Shown: positions 11,481-24,396, numbered from the stretch's first letter. The stretch: DNA of 64,000 bases from Anseranas semipalmata (GCA_013399115.1 VXAA01002207.1:428368-492367), one strand, 5' to 3'. The notes: a model not told the origin generated them from the letters alone. Program-made: numbers and translations.

Positions 11481-12224
11481 TCTATCACTTTGCTTTTGCA
11501 ACTCTGCTGTAAGATGTGTGCACAGCATCTGCAGTGAACTTCAGCAAGTAAAGTCCTCCAGGATCTTAGAGCTGCAGTCATTCTGAGATCCCCTCAAGAA
11601 GATATTTTTTCTATGTATATCTCAGAGACCATCCAGTAAAGTGGACCTCCAAAAGGATTTGGGAAATAAACTAGTGTGGGTGAACTGGGGGTTGATTGTT
11701 TGAAGCATTTCTTTTTGTCTATTAACTTATTTTTGCTTAAGTGTTTTGTTGTGCATGGGGATCTAACTGGACCAGACTAGCAAATTGCTGTGGTCAATTG
11801 CTGTGTCAATAAAAATGCTTCTTACTCTTTTGACAGGAAAAAGATAATTTTTGAAGACTAAGCATGTATTTAAGATACCTTAAATATGAAAGTTTTAAAA
11901 ATATTTTGTGACTTGTTTCTGAATTTTGACTTCAAAGGGCTGAGGTAGTTTGAAACTCAAGTTAATAATAATTTCCATTGAAAAAAATCATTATAAAACA
12001 ATCGATCTAAGCCATATTTCTTCTTCTTCTTCTTGTTAAGTTATTTAGGAATTACTTACAATTTTAACTTTTTATCCTAAACCAGACCACACTTTCTTTT
12101 GTGTGGTAGGTTCATTTTCTGTTCAGTTTTACTGAGAAATATGACAGAGAAGGAAGGAGTACAACTTTTGTGGATTTTGACTTCTGGAAAAATGCTAACT
12201 GTTTTTAGTATTATTAAAAATGGA

Positions 12225-12255
<31 letters not shown>

Positions 12256-13232
12256 GCAGGAACTTTTCATATTTCCAAATTGGATTCATCTATGAATTTT
12301 TCCACTATTTATTTATTTGAACTTAATTGTAAACACATTAAAAAGACATTTTATATCTCCCCCCAAAATGTTATTCAACATTTAAAATGTTGGGGTTTTC
12401 CTTTTATTTTTTATAAATTTCCTTTTTCTTATTCTTTATCCATTTTATAACCAAGAAGAATGAGGTTCAAGGGAGGAAGGAGAAAAAAATATTTGCAACA
12501 AATTAGGACAAAGACTTTTCTTTTAATTGATAAAACAGAGTTCATGATTTTTCACAGGTGTAATTTCAGCCTGCATTATTAGATACTTCTTAGTGTTTCT
12601 CCCATAAGGCACTGAAGAAATAGAAGTACAGGTATATATCCGCTTTCCACCTGGCAATAAGAAACAGCTGGACCAGACTGTTAGCTTCTGTACACATTGA
12701 TAGACCTCCCTGCTGCCTGAAGTGGGCAGGTTCTCCTGCAGCGAGGGCTGTGGTGAAGCACCAGCCCAGGCACTGCTGTCCTCAGGAGCTTTATGGTCAT
12801 TCCCATGCCATTTGACATTTAACTACAACTCCAGCTTCTGAAAACAAGTAAATATTGGAAAATCTCAGCCTGTGTTAAAATAAGACAGAAAGATGAATAA
12901 AGAATGAGAAATAGTATTATATGAAAAATGAGAAATAATCATGGTTTGTCAAGAAGTCTAGAAAATGAACCCAAGTAGGTCCTGAGGGCTTGAAAACCAG
13001 AAGCTGCATGTGGTAGATGGAGAACCTAAGGTTTCCACTATTATAAAAATAAAAAGTTCTGTTTTACACTAATTGAATGCTTCTTGTATGCTGTATTAGT
13101 AAATTTTACAGATTTAGAGATCTAGAGTCTGATTTACTGCTATAAAGTTTGGTTAGATGTTAGTGTGATACCACTGAGCTCAAAACGACCTCAGGCACAA
13201 GCCCTTCATCCTTATTGGTCTGAGCAGTTTAA
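11481..13232. other. AT-rich noncoding sequence with (TA)n/poly-T at 12224-12255
   Basis: A short (AT)n run of about eight units passes directly into 16 T residues, followed by 'gcagg'. A (CTT)n run sits near 12019. The T tract ending in 'gcagg' resembles a splice acceptor, but no plausible exon follows: the next frame is T-rich low-complexity protein. Confidence 0.55.
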
Positions 13233-13308
13233 TCATGAGAAAATCACTTTGACAATCAGTATTTTAGCCTTCTTACTTGTAAAATGGGGATAGAAGTATT
13301 TGTTTCTT
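13233..13308 (+). mobile_element. MIR-like ancient SINE fragment
   Basis: The sequence 'cttacttgtaaaatggggatagaagtattt', preceded by 'atcactttgacaatcagt', follows the MIR consensus order (tRNA-unrelated core, then 'ctgtaaaatggggataata'). The fragment is short and diverged, consistent with the age of MIR in birds. Confidence 0.6.
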
Positions 13309-14907
13309 TCTGAAAGAAAAAATGTCCCCCTTTAAATTTAGAGTGGCAGAAATCCTTGCTGCCCAAATGAAAGAATCAAAGTCTCAAATAAATCTGTTAT
13401 ATTTAGATTTAACTAGAAGCCCCTTTAATCTTTGTAGGCTCATTTCTTTACCATATGCAGTTGTAGTACTGTAATGAACTTACACTGATGCTGAAGTTGT
13501 TATATTTATTAAAATGACACCAGTATAAATAGCCAACCTTTGTAATAGTTTTTGTATTTGTTGCTTTAGTGTTCAAGCCAACAGTCATGCCATTCTAAAA
13601 GGTATTATTAACACGTCTCTGAGTTTAGATTGATGTCCTCCTCCTGCTGAACAACTCGAACTCTGATAGTGAAATATTTGCAAATTGCTGTTCTACTTGA
13701 AGCCTTGTAACAGAAGACAGGAAGGCATCTGTTTTTCAGATCCAGGTTGTCTCTGTACAAGCAATTTTGTGATGGTTCTTGTTTACTTGGGAGCCTGAGT
13801 CTTCATAAATTAACAGACAAACTCTCCCTTCAGTATCATTCAGAAGCAGGCCCATTGCTTTTTTCCAGATCTTTACTAGATCTTGAAATATTTGTGGAAT
13901 GTGGGGTGCACTAGCTTTTGTTTTTTTTTTTTTTTTAGATACAATATTTTGACAAGATTAAGCTCAGAGAGCAAATACAGGAAAAAAGGCAATGTTAGGG
14001 TCCTACTAACGCAGAGCTTGTGGCTTTTCGAAGCACAGGAATAGTAAGATTTGGAGAGAGACAGCGGGCGGCACATGCCATTTCTGCATTGTGATGGCCT
14101 TCTGCAGGGCAATTACCCATGGGCTTAGGCACCACCATTTAACAAATGAACCAATGAACTGGGAAACAATTGCTATTCCTAATTCTGTCTCCAAATAAAG
14201 CTTTATCTTTAGACTTTAAAGTTTATAGATGATCTTTCACAATGTGTTTGCACAAAGCCAAGAATACAACGATTTGAAATTAAGTAGATACATTTATTTT
14301 CTTCTGTTACTGTTATTATAGACATCTAAGGAAGTATTTAAGAGAAGTCTTGTAAACAGAGACAATAGTTGGAACAACCAGTGTAACTAGAAAAAATCAG
14401 CAAGGTCTTGGTCATACAAATCCATCTATAGGTCTGGAATAAGAAACACACATCTCAAATCTAAATAAAATTTTATGATATTTGTTCTGGATTTAATTTA
14501 AATATATTTTGTTGAGACTGAGAGAAAATGTAGTTGCTATTTTTGTGATAGAAGGGTGTTAATAGTGGTTATCTCCCAAGAGGCAGAAATAATGTACAGG
14601 TAGGTAGAGAAGAGGGTGGGAAGAGTGTGTTCTAAAAACAATATCTTACTGGAATTCATGATTTCTCATATCCAGGAGTGCTATGAACATTATTTTGTAG
14701 TTGTCTTTGAAGACATTTTTGCAGGTCACCACTGAAAGATTAAGGATGAGAGATGGAGTGACCGGTGAATAGCCGGGTCTTGAACTGATTTTTGTGGATG
14801 TGTGATCTCATTCTGCAGCATAGCAATTGCTATGTTTCATCTACTCAGTTGTTGTGAGAACTCTGTATGAAGAATACTATGTTCTGAGAAGTATCGGGAT
14901 CCAAGGA
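13309..14907. other. Unique noncoding sequence
   Basis: Nothing identifiable was found except a 16-base T run at 13921-13936. Small open frames are on opposing strands and of chance length. Confidence 0.5.
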
Positions 14908-14942
14908 TTTTATTTATTTATTTTTATTTTTATTTTTATTTT
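14908..14942. repeat. (TTTTA)n / (TTTA)n microsatellite
   Basis: TTTA units pass into TTTTTA units over 35 bases. Confidence 0.9.
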
Positions 14943-14986
14943 GGGGCATGGGGTGGGTTATCTAGTCCAGTGTTGCACAGAAGTGT

Positions 14987-15270
14987 TATAGAATCATAGA
15001 ATCATGGAATGGTTTGGGTTGGAAGGGACCTTTAAAGATCACCTAGTTCCAACCCCCCTTCCATAGGCAGGGACACCTCCCACTAGACCAGGTTGCCCAA
15101 AGCCCCATCCAACCTGGCCTTGAACACTTCCAGGGATGGGGCATCCACAGCTTCTCTGGGCAGCCTGTTCCAGTGCCTCACCACCTTCTGAGTGAAGAAT
15201 TTCTTCCAAATATCTAATCTAAATCTACCCTCTTTTAGTTTAAAACTGTTATTCTTTGTCCTATCACTAC
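14987..15270 (-). mobile_element. CR1 LINE 3' fragment
   Basis: The tail units 'tatagaat', 'catagaat' and 'catggaat' at the left edge are followed by 'ggtttgggttggaagggacc'. Antisense CR1 then runs through 'ccatccaacctggccttgaaca' to 'cctatcactac'. It is 5'-truncated like most CR1 copies. Unlike the copy at 7 kb, its ORF2 tail is still open (see 15083-15280), suggesting a younger insertion. Confidence 0.95.
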
Positions 15271-15280
15271 AAGTTGGCAA
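15083..15280 (-). pseudogene. C-terminal remnant of CR1 ORF2 (reverse transcriptase polyprotein)
   Basis: Sixty-five codons are open to a stop at the expected place upstream of the CR1 3' UTR. The residues '[20 protein letters not shown]' followed by 'RLDGALGNLV' are the hallmark C-terminus of avian CR1 ORF2. Full ORF2 encodes an endonuclease and reverse transcriptase of roughly 900 residues; none of the catalytic part is present, because the element is truncated just upstream. The first few residues may lie in flanking DNA. The remnant cannot make an active enzyme and serves only as a marker of the element's family and strand. Confidence 0.9.
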
Positions 15281-15701
15281 GCTTCCTGCCTATTAGTCAG
15301 ACCAGCATGGTCTAGATCTGTTTTGTACTTCTTGGACTATGACAACTTTCATCAGTGTGCAGTCTAATAAAATTGGGAGGTTACTTGAAGGCTAGGGAAT
15401 TTTGTGTTGGGAACATATATTTGAAAGTAGAATCTCTTTTCAGAACAGTTTGCAATTCCTTATTGGCTTTCCCCATAATTTCCAAAGGCTGGTTGTATAT
15501 GCTATTGAGGGGTATGTGGTCAGTGAGCGTTTTTTTTTTCTTTTTTCCCATAAGGAGTTGAGTCTTCAATGTGTTTATTTTCAATAAAATAAACAGAACA
15601 TTGCATCAAGTAGAGATGAGAAAGTTACTTGCTCTTCTAGTCACCACACAACAGGTGCAACACTTTAACGAGATGCCCAGAACAATTATTTTGCTTCTAC
15701 T
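15271..15701. other. Unique noncoding sequence
   Basis: No features are recognised apart from a short T-rich stretch near 15530. Confidence 0.5.
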
Positions 15702-15735
15702 GTGTTTGTTTGTTTGTTTGTTTTGTTTTGTTTTT
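15702..15735. repeat. (GTTT)n microsatellite
   Basis: Repeated GTTT units are followed by GTTTT units. Confidence 0.9.
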
Positions 15736-17169
15736 GATTTTTGGTAAACAGCAGATATTTCCTGCTATGTGTCTTTCTGGTCTGGTTAGAAATGGGTATT
15801 GCAGATTTAACCCAGTGCTGGACAACCCTGAACAACATCTGAAACAGGTCAAAAGAGTATCTGCTGGGGCCAGGGAGTCCAAGCATCCTTTTTGACTACT
15901 AGCAAGGTAAGCACCCACAGGTGCTTAAAATGCTGGGAGGTCTGCCCTACTTCTCCATCACATGGATCAAGAGGAGCAGGAGCCGGGCTCACTAAAGACC
16001 TGTAGCCACCTTTTCAAGGCTAGTTACCATGTTGCTAGACCCTAGCAAAGCAAAACCGAGTCTCATGTTGACTATCATCATCAGCTGTAGTCTGGTAAAT
16101 CTGCACACTATTTCCCTCCCCTTGGGCATAAGCTGGAAAGGTTCATCTCTAAAAGCAGCTGACAGGCTAGCTGGGTGTTTCACCAAATCTGTTCATTCAG
16201 ACTCTATGCATACTGCTGATGGGGTTTGCTGGTGTGATGGTAGAGGATCAAAGAAACCAGACTTGTTAACAGTTTGTTTGAAACAAAAGAGGATATTTTT
16301 TGACCTGAGATCCCATGTATTAGAGCCTACTCGTTCAACTGATAAAAGAACTTCCATTGTTGCTACAAATTATCTATTTTGTCCACACTAAAATATGAAA
16401 CATTTATGTTGAAGGAAAATACAGCACCATAAATAATTAAAAGCGATCCAATTGACTTCTTTGGTCAATTTTAATCTGACCTTAAATCTCAATGGTCAGC
16501 CTTTTTATTTATTTATTTATTTTTAATTACTGATTATTTAAAGAGATTACTCTAAGCAGTTACTAGTTAATATCCTTAATAACCAGTTTTACATGTAGTC
16601 CACTGCTATGTTGCCACTGGCCCTGCTTGAGAAATATAATACACTGAATATCATATCACATCCTGTATATCCCCAGTATTAAAGAGAACAAAATGAAAGT
16701 AATATGAATTTCACTGATAAGGACCACTTTTGCTGTGATTATAGTTCTATCAAAATGTACCAGTCTAATATTAAGCACAGATTTACATATCTTTGAAATA
16801 ATACAATTATATATAAGAAACCTTGCCTTAGTGATTAAGACAATGAAATCTGCCCCATGGTGTTATGGGGAGAAGTCCACTTTTTTTTTTGACGTGGATA
16901 GTTTTTTTTCTTTTCTTTTCATTTTTTTTTTTCTTCTTCTTGATATTATTGAAGCTATATGAGGCAACAGCCTTTTTTTCTTTCTATTTTCTGGAGGGTT
17001 ACAATGGTTCTGTCAGTGATACTTGGGTTACATATTAAATGACCTTGTGGAGGTTCCTGTTTTATTGTAATCAAGCATTTAGCAACAACTAGATGGAATA
17101 TTTGTGCCTCACAGTTAGTTGTTTCACTGAGATTAAGAAACTATGGGCCTTCTATATGTGCTATTATTT
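15736..17169. other. Unique noncoding sequence, T-rich at 16880-16985
   Basis: A 120-codon frame at 16029-16391 overlaps an opposite-strand frame and shows no domain; I do not call it a gene. A (TTTA)n run lies at about 16503-16524. A strongly pyrimidine-rich stretch with several T runs occupies 16880-16985. Confidence 0.5.
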
Positions 17170-17420
17170 ATTGAACCATGTTTGAAGAAATTCGTCTACT
17201 GCTTTTCATTGATGGGAGTTTCTGGCTAACAGCACTTTAAATAAGTGGAAAATGCTCAGTTATCACCCAATGTGAACAGGATCAATAATAGTTTAGTAGT
17301 GTCTGATAATTGCAGTGGCTGTTATACACAAGAGCTTGCATCTTCTTGAGTGACTCTTATCAATCTATTGTCCGTCATCATCTGATAATCAGACCGAAAA
17401 TATAGTGGGGAATTATCCCT
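17170..17420. other. Candidate regulatory/conserved noncoding block
   Basis: Unique sequence with repeated 'tgataat', 'atcaataatag' and 'tcatctgataatcagac' words and no repeats. Conservation is untested, so this is a weak inference. Confidence 0.15.
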
Positions 17421-18013
17421 TTTTGAATCAAGCTTGTGAAAAACATTTGAAATAATGGTAAAAAAATCTCATTGTTCAACTCAGCAGGGAGAAAAATTCA
17501 GTATCTGGGTGACTATAGTGAGAAAGGGACAGAAAAAAAATCCACTGTGCACTTGCTAAGTAGAAAGATATGTATAACACAATGATATAAGGGGAAAATA
17601 TTTCTGCAAAATTCAGGCAGTGTTCTAAAATACTTGCATTTATATTCTGAAGGAGTCACGACCCTTTGTACCACTCAGGACTATGCTGATGACTTGAAAG
17701 GAAACCATGGGACACACGTAGCAAGAAAGGTATGCTAGAGTGCAGCAGAGTGCAGCTCTTGTTGCTTTGTTCTTGAGAGCAGCAGCATCTCCATTTCACA
17801 GCACAAGCACCCCAAAGCTGTGATGGTGTACAGCTTTGACTATTCCCTCCTGCTTTTGGAAGTAACGTTGCTCTTGGACACACTGAGTTTGCTTACAAAG
17901 AAGGAAGTATTTATCTCCTTCCCCTTTTCTTTCAATGCCAGTAGTAGTGACTTTTTTTTTTTTTTAGTGATAGTATCATCATCATCCTGTTTATGCTTCT
18001 CCCTTCCTTTTCC
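17421..18013. other. Unique noncoding sequence
   Basis: No recognisable gene or repeat apart from a 14-base T run near 17952. Confidence 0.5.
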
Positions 18014-18147
18014 TTTTTATTTTATTTTACTTTATTTTATTTTATTTTATTTTATTTTATTTTATTTTATTTTATTTTATTTTATTTATTTTATTTTATT
18101 TTATTTTATTTTATTTTATTTTATTTTATTTTATTATTTTATTTTTT
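18014..18147. repeat. (TTTTA)n pentanucleotide microsatellite, about 134 bp
   Basis: About 26 units of TTTTA run nearly uninterrupted, with one TTTAC variant near the left end and two shortened TTTA/TTA units. It is preceded by a C/T-rich leader. It creates an artificial Phe/Tyr/Leu-rich frame (17820-18215) that is not a gene. It is likely to be highly length-polymorphic. Confidence 0.97.
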
Positions 18148-19114
18148 ACATAGCTGCTTTTACTAACATACGTAGCCTGGTTACCTTAGGTTTCCTGGAC
18201 TTTCTCCTCTGCTGAGAAAAGACGTCTGTCTAGGTAAAGGTTTTCATATAGCTAGGCTCAGTTACATAAGATACCTAAGAGAATCCGTTGGCTCTTTTAA
18301 CATATTTGTTGTAAGAATGAAGAAATGAAAAAGAAAAAAGAATAAAAGAAGGCAAATGCAGTTAAATGAGACGTGCCTCTGTGGTGGAGGAGAGACAAAG
18401 AATTGCTTCCAGAGGGAAATTTCAGGGATATTGAAGTCTCTCTCCCTCCACTGGCTAGAAATGAAAATTAAGGTGCTGAAGCTGTTAACTTGGATGCCTC
18501 AGCAAGGTCTTCATGCTCATGGAAAGCTTTGGAGTCCTTTCTGTCTTCACAGCAGAAGTATAGTGGAAGCAGATGGGGGCCTTGTCTTTGCTAACAGGCT
18601 AGAACACCATACTACTTGGGTAGTTTCGTTTCAGTTGTTACAGGTGCGAGCTAGTCCAGCTAAATTGTTATTATGAGATCTAAAAACCACACCTTTTCCC
18701 TGGGATGGAAAAAGTTATGAGATTAGTACACATACTGAAACTCTGATATATTTTAGGCTTGCTTCACAGGGAATATACAAAAAGCCATGATTTAACTTAA
18801 AGATAGACTTGGATCTGAACATGCAGTTGCACCAGTGGATGCAACTTAACTGTAGTACATTTTTATAAAGACCACTGGCTCTACTGGTGTGTTCTTTTAT
18901 GAAAATAACCTCACAGTTTTTGTGTATTCTACCAGTAGCAACATCATGCTTTTCTTTGGAAAATGTTTCTGGCTTTAGTGCCTATGGTATCAGGCCACCT
19001 GTTTGACAGACACCTCTGTTGGGGGAAGACAGAAGCACAATCTAACCCTCTTTCCCCTTACTGCCACACTTTTAATTGCTGTATCTACCTTTTGCTTAGG
19101 CTTGTTTTGTGATA
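18148..19114. other. Unique noncoding sequence
   Basis: I see nothing identifiable. A 106-codon frame (18356-18676) has no recognisable domain. Confidence 0.5.
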
Positions 19115-19700
19115 TCATAGAATGACAAAGTAACTCGGGCTGGGAGAGACCTGATGAGAGCAGGTTCAATTACATTAGCTTTCTCAGGGACTGGTATAGT
19201 CGAGTTTTGAATATCTCCAAGGATATTCACAAGCTCTTTGGGTTCCTGTTCCAGTGTATGGTTACCCTCATAGTAAAAAAAAAAGTTTTCCTTATTCATA
19301 GGAAATCAGAAACTCCTGTGTCTTCCAGCTTGCATCTTTCCCCTCTTGACGTATCAGTGTGCACCTCTGAGAAGAGTCTGTCTCTATTTCTTATGCAGAT
19401 GCAGACAGCAATAAAGCCTCCCCTTATCTTTGTCACCATAAAGTTGAGCAAGCCCCCTCCTTCAGTCTCTTCTTGTACATCATGTGCTCCAGCTCCCTGA
19501 CCATCTTGGTGGCTCTGTGCAGGACTTGCTCCATTTATGTCAATTTCATTCTTTTGAACTGGATCATCCAAACTGGATACAGTACTGCAGGTGTGGTCTC
19601 ACTAGTGCCCCTCACTAGTAGAGGGGAAGGATCATCTCCCTTGACCTGTGGGTTCTTCTCTTTCTCGTGTAGCCCAGTATTTTTGTTGATCTTCACTGTA
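19115..19700 (-). mobile_element. Older diverged CR1 LINE fragment
   Basis: The order of landmarks matches antisense CR1 throughout: 'tcatagaatgacaaagtaactcgggctgggagagacc', 'gaatatctccaaggat', 'ttcctgttccagtgt', 'gagaagagtctgtctc', 'gaccatcttggtggctctgtgcag', 'ggatacagtactgcaggtgtggtctcac' and 'gtagaggggaaggatcatctccct'. The tail lacks the 8-bp array and the copy is much more diverged than those at 7 and 15 kb, so it belongs to an older subfamily. Open frames inside it are shadows of the repeat. Confidence 0.9.
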
Positions 19701-22465
19701 AAGACATTAATGACTCATGTTCAAAATGAACATGCTATGATGTGATGGCATAAATTGTTTTTATTATACCTAGTCTTTAGCACCAAAGTTGTGCTTTTTG
19801 AGAACACTGAAAACTTTATATCATCACGTCACAGACAACTGTATTCAGAGTATCTCAATTTAGATCTGATTGAATAGCTTCTGTAACAGTCTTAAATAAT
19901 ATTTAAGCCAAAATTCTTAAGCTACACTGGCTATATTATCTTTAGTAAACTTTTTTGTCTACTTTGGAATAAAAACTTGATTTCTGTCATGTGTTGTATT
20001 TCTTGCAATGTGAAGATTTAAATGCAGTATTTCTTTGCCTTGGCATGTACATACCCTTTATTGCTTTCCATTTATTTCAAAGGTAGTTCCAGGCATGAGT
20101 GTGGTCTGCTGTGTAGTGTGTATCTTCTGGACTCTTTAGAATGCAATGAAATTGAAACAGCTCTAATTCACTGAGGAAACAATTTTGACTGAGCAAACAG
20201 GAACTTAAATGGTGGGTGCTTCTGTAGTCCTGTAGTCCTTTGCTAATTGACTTGAACATAATCAAATTGCTCTGTTGAAACAAAGCAAAATTTGCTGGTA
20301 GCCAAAGTATAACTACTTTGAAGTATTAATGTCCAGTACATACCTATAGGGCTTCATCTCTGTAAGGATATTGTCTTTTTCTCCACCTTTCACCAAGTAA
20401 GGATTTACAAATACTACTGTGTGGGAGATATCTAACAAAATTTTTTCAGATTTAAAAAAATTACCCAATTTTGTATCTGTGCAAACCTCCCAAAACTCCA
20501 CTGTTTCTCAGTGAAAAAGGGGGAACAGACGATTCCCCATCAACCCCAGAAAAGCAGCATCACTGAAGATGCTGGGGAATTGGTTTCAAGTTCCTGTTCT
20601 GCTATGCTTCATATTCCCTTATCTGCTGTACTTCTTCATCCCCTTATGTAAAACGCTGTGGGGTGTTGTTGAGTGGCTTTTCATATCCTTGCTAGGGACG
20701 ACACACTCTTCCTCTCTGCTCCTAGGCATAGGACTTGAGAAGGAACATGAGCACATTTAAAGGCAGTGAGTGACCAAAGCACTAGGCCATGGTTTTTGTT
20801 GTCTTCCAAAAACTACACCTTGGACCTGAAAGATTATCCTGGTAGAAATTTCCAGAGCATTGGCATTATTCTTGAAAAAAAAAGGTTAGTTTTGTATTCA
20901 ACTGTTTTGCATCCTTACTCCAGTATCTTACCAAAACAAACAAACAAAAAAGACAAAATTCATCTGACTGGGAAATGGAAAAGTATTTGGTTGAGGAAAC
21001 TGGGAATTCATTCCCATTCTCAGTTATTTAGTTTAATTTTTACTTCACTTAAAGAGAATGGAAGTTGTCACTCTTTATGTTAAGATCTAATCATATTCTG
21101 TAAATGGTTAATAAAGTGTAGTAGTCTTAAGGCAGTAGTACTTGTTACAGATGAATTCCAAAGTGGTAAATATTTTAAATGGAAATACAATTGGTTGGAA
21201 TTCAAAGCAGTCAATTAGTGCTGTGGGACAGAACAAGTGAAATGCTTGTCTACATCACTCAAGCTCACATTAAATCATATAAAAGCAGTGTCAACCTCTC
21301 CTGTTTGACTGAGAAGCTTTCTGAACAGATGAAGGGTGGGTCTCCGTTCAGGTAGATAGCTTAGTTGTGGTTTGATCAGTTAAATACCTGCCTTGATCAG
21401 CCTTTTTATTTTGAAATTAATTTACCTCTGGATTCTATTTATTGCAATAGGCCTCTTTTTTCCCCTGCAGCTGTTTGCTTAAGCATGGAAGGTGGTAAGA
21501 TGTTCCCTTTGGAGCCATTCTCTGCTCATCCCAGAGCTGCAGAGCGCTGTCAGGCTTCTCTTCCCTCTTCTCCCAAGCCAGGGCTGCCAGCCTGCCCTCT
21601 CTGGACCATGCAAGGCATTGGATAGCCTGAGCATGAGTAGAGGTTTTCAGCAGGTCCACGCAGTGAGCTGTCTTCCATCTCTTGGGATGGCCCTTTGTAC
21701 CCTCTTTATCCTCCAAAGAGGTAACAGCTTGTAATCCCATATCCAGAAAGCCAGCTGGAGTCATGTTCTTCTATTTTAAAGCTAGATAAGTGGGTGTCAA
21801 TATATAATCTTACACCCTACCAATCCCCCAGGATAAACACTAAAATCTAAGAGCACTGAAACATTTTACACAGCCCGTGTCTTTAGGGCAGAATAGGCCA
21901 CACTAGTGAACCCAAGACCCCTCTGAGTTAATAGCTACCCTTTTAAGATAGGGAGGAGTTCACAGAAGATAGAGAACAATGTAAAAATGCATCTAAAACT
22001 GGAACTGGGCAATGGCTCTTGTGCTAGAGAGCTAAAGAGAAACATCGAATGCTCTCAAGGATTGCAGTTCAATTCCTGGTTTTATCGGTTCAGTCAGGAG
22101 TCATAAAAATGGCAAATGGCTATTTTCAGTTATTATTACTTTAAGACAGTGATTTCTCCCCTCCCTCCCTTTTTATTTAGAAATTGGAAGCTCCTTTAAG
22201 AGAAGTGATGCACAACAGGATGACAGGCTACTTTCAAGTATGTTATAGGCATATCCTCAGCCTACAACGTAACATTTCTTTCAAAAGTCATGATATCAAG
22301 TAAAGATTTTAATGGAAGCTTCTTTAGGTAAATTTATAATGTTTATCAGTGATCAGCAAATTAGTATATTTAATTGATTTATCCTTTCAGCAACTCTAAG
22401 GCTCACTTTTCACATCTAACAACCTGAGACATCATTCATTTATTTCACCTGGCCTAGGTGTCTAG
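19701..22465. other. Unique noncoding sequence
   Basis: No gene is supported. A somewhat GC-richer patch at about 21470-21770 has open frames on both strands (about 109 and 86 codons), which argues for composition rather than coding. Short AAAC repeats lie near 20938. Confidence 0.5.
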
Positions 22466-22496
22466 TTTTTTGTTTGTTTGTTTGTTTGTTTGTTTT
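22466..22496. repeat. (TTTG)n microsatellite
   Basis: About six clean TTTG units are flanked by T runs. Confidence 0.9.
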
Positions 22497-24177
22497 TCTT
22501 TTTAGCTTTTGGGAAGATATGAAACTAACTCTTAAATCCTTTGTATGATTATTAGGTACCACTCTTTTAAATAAGCATTAACTCTGCATCAACTCTTGTC
22601 TTCCAGAGTTGTGTCAGAGAGCACTGGAACTCTGTTCCCTTACTTAAGGCATTGACAGAAAGGAAAGATAAAGTATCTCTATCCAACTATATGCTAAGAT
22701 GGTACTGAAGACTGTCATTTCTTAGGCACTATTCATCATCCAGCTTGACATCTGCTGAGACGCTTTCCTGCAGTTGCATTTAGTATCTAGTAGATTTATT
22801 TACTTATAATCCTGGCTTCTCAACAAATGGCAAGATCAGAGAGATTTGATATGGGGTCTACCTGTAAAAAACACCTGTATTCTAAAGTTAAATGTGCCCT
22901 TAATTTAGGTTCCATTGTACCTAAAGCACTGTGCAGCATTTAGGGCTCACGAAAAGCATCAAAGATTTTTTTTCTTTTTGCACTTGGACCTATTCAAAAT
23001 GGAATTGGGTATAGCTTTTATTAGTCTTAGAATTCAACTGATTTTCAGGGGGTGGGATGACCCATTTGGTTGTGTAAATATCTCAGACATCTATAGGTTA
23101 ATAAATTCGAGAAAAACATATCCTACTTTGTCACCTTATTCCATTGATATATAAAATACACCTTTGTGAAGTAGATGCATACATTAATGGGAGCTTTAAC
23201 TGTTGATTTCTCTGTTTCTGTCACCATTATAATATTACTTAATCACAGCTTTTTGTGTCTAATTTACCCAAGAGTATTTTTAATAGAAGCATAAAAGAAG
23301 TTCAGTGCTGGGTATGAAAAGAAAAGGAACTGGGGTCCAGTCTCTTTGGCAAATGCTCCATAACAAGGTAATTCTTTAAAAGTATATCACATAGCTCTGA
23401 AAGAATGAAACATATGCTTCATAGTCACTCTGGTCTTTCAGATAAATACAAAATTAGATTATATGATTTACATTAAATGATGTTAATTTACATAGTAAAA
23501 TATGTAAAGCATTTCCAAGGAGTCAGGACAGATCTATACAACTAGAGAGACCTTTAACAAACAGATGCTCCCCCCAGCAAATGATAAACCAGAAGTAATG
23601 TTTAAGTGCTTTCCTGACGTGTTTGGGAGCCTTTCTTACAAATTATGAATAAAATTAAGTGCTGCTCATTCTCATGTATCAAGTTTTTTACACACCAATA
23701 TATCAAGGCTTTTCATGTCAGCATACTAATATGTGGATATCTTTAACATTTATGAGACATAAATGCACATATCTCAGAACAAATAGGTAATGATGTAAAG
23801 AAAAACAACAAAAGTAAATTGGATCATTAGAAACATGTCCACTTTTGGTTTTGTGAAATGAAAACTATGAATATCCTGTTAATGAAACATGTGGGAAGAA
23901 TTTGCTTTCTAGATATTTTTATTAAGATAAAGCTTTTATTTTCACATAGAGTAAACAAATGATTTAACATAGACAAAGGATACAAAAAGGGGGGAACTGA
24001 GGTGAGCCTGTCTTCTATTTTTCATGGAAGATAGTGCATCAGGCAAGGGAATGGACTATGCTGGCTGCATCTTCCAAACCCAGTCCAAAAGCCTTTATTC
24101 AATTGGTTGCTTCCTTTGATGTCAGTGAAGACTTTCATGTGAGTAAAGACTGTAGGGCTGTCTCCTCTCTGATGGCA
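22497..24177. other. Unique AT-rich noncoding sequence
   Basis: No repeats, exons or RNA genes recognised. Confidence 0.5.
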
Positions 24178-24241
24178 GTAACGGTTGGACTTGATGATCT
24201 TGGAAGTCTTTTCCAACCCAAGTGATTCTATGACTCTATAA
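24178..24241 (+). mobile_element. CR1 LINE 3' tail, sense orientation
   Basis: The sequence 'acggttggacttgatgatct', then 'tggaagtcttttccaaccc' and 'tgattctatgactctat', is the sense CR1 3' end including its degenerate 8-bp tail. It is the only CR1 on the + strand here. The left boundary is uncertain; sequence back to about 24010 could belong to the same element but is not recognisable. Confidence 0.85.
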
Positions 24242-24365
24242 TTATCTGGAAGAGAGCTCTCACTTTGGCTGCTTCTTCCCTTAAAGCTTCCATAATGAAT
24301 ATATGTTTTATTTCCAGCACATCAAATTATCCATTTAAACTTTACAAACCACTCTGAGAGCTTTA

Positions 24366-24396
24366 ATTTTTATTTTTATTATTATTATTATTTTTT
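24366..24396. repeat. (TTA)n / TTTTTA simple repeat
   Basis: Units of ATTTTT pass into about five ATT units. Confidence 0.85.

Noticed and set aside
12240..12262. T run ending in 'gcagg', resembling a splice acceptor
   Set aside because: The downstream sequence is low-complexity AT-rich with no plausible exon or donor.
17820..18215. 131-codon frame rich in Phe, Tyr and Leu
   Set aside because: It is the translation of the (TTTTA)n microsatellite.
19207..19745. Several frames of about 90 codons on both strands
   Set aside because: They are shadows of a diverged CR1 element.
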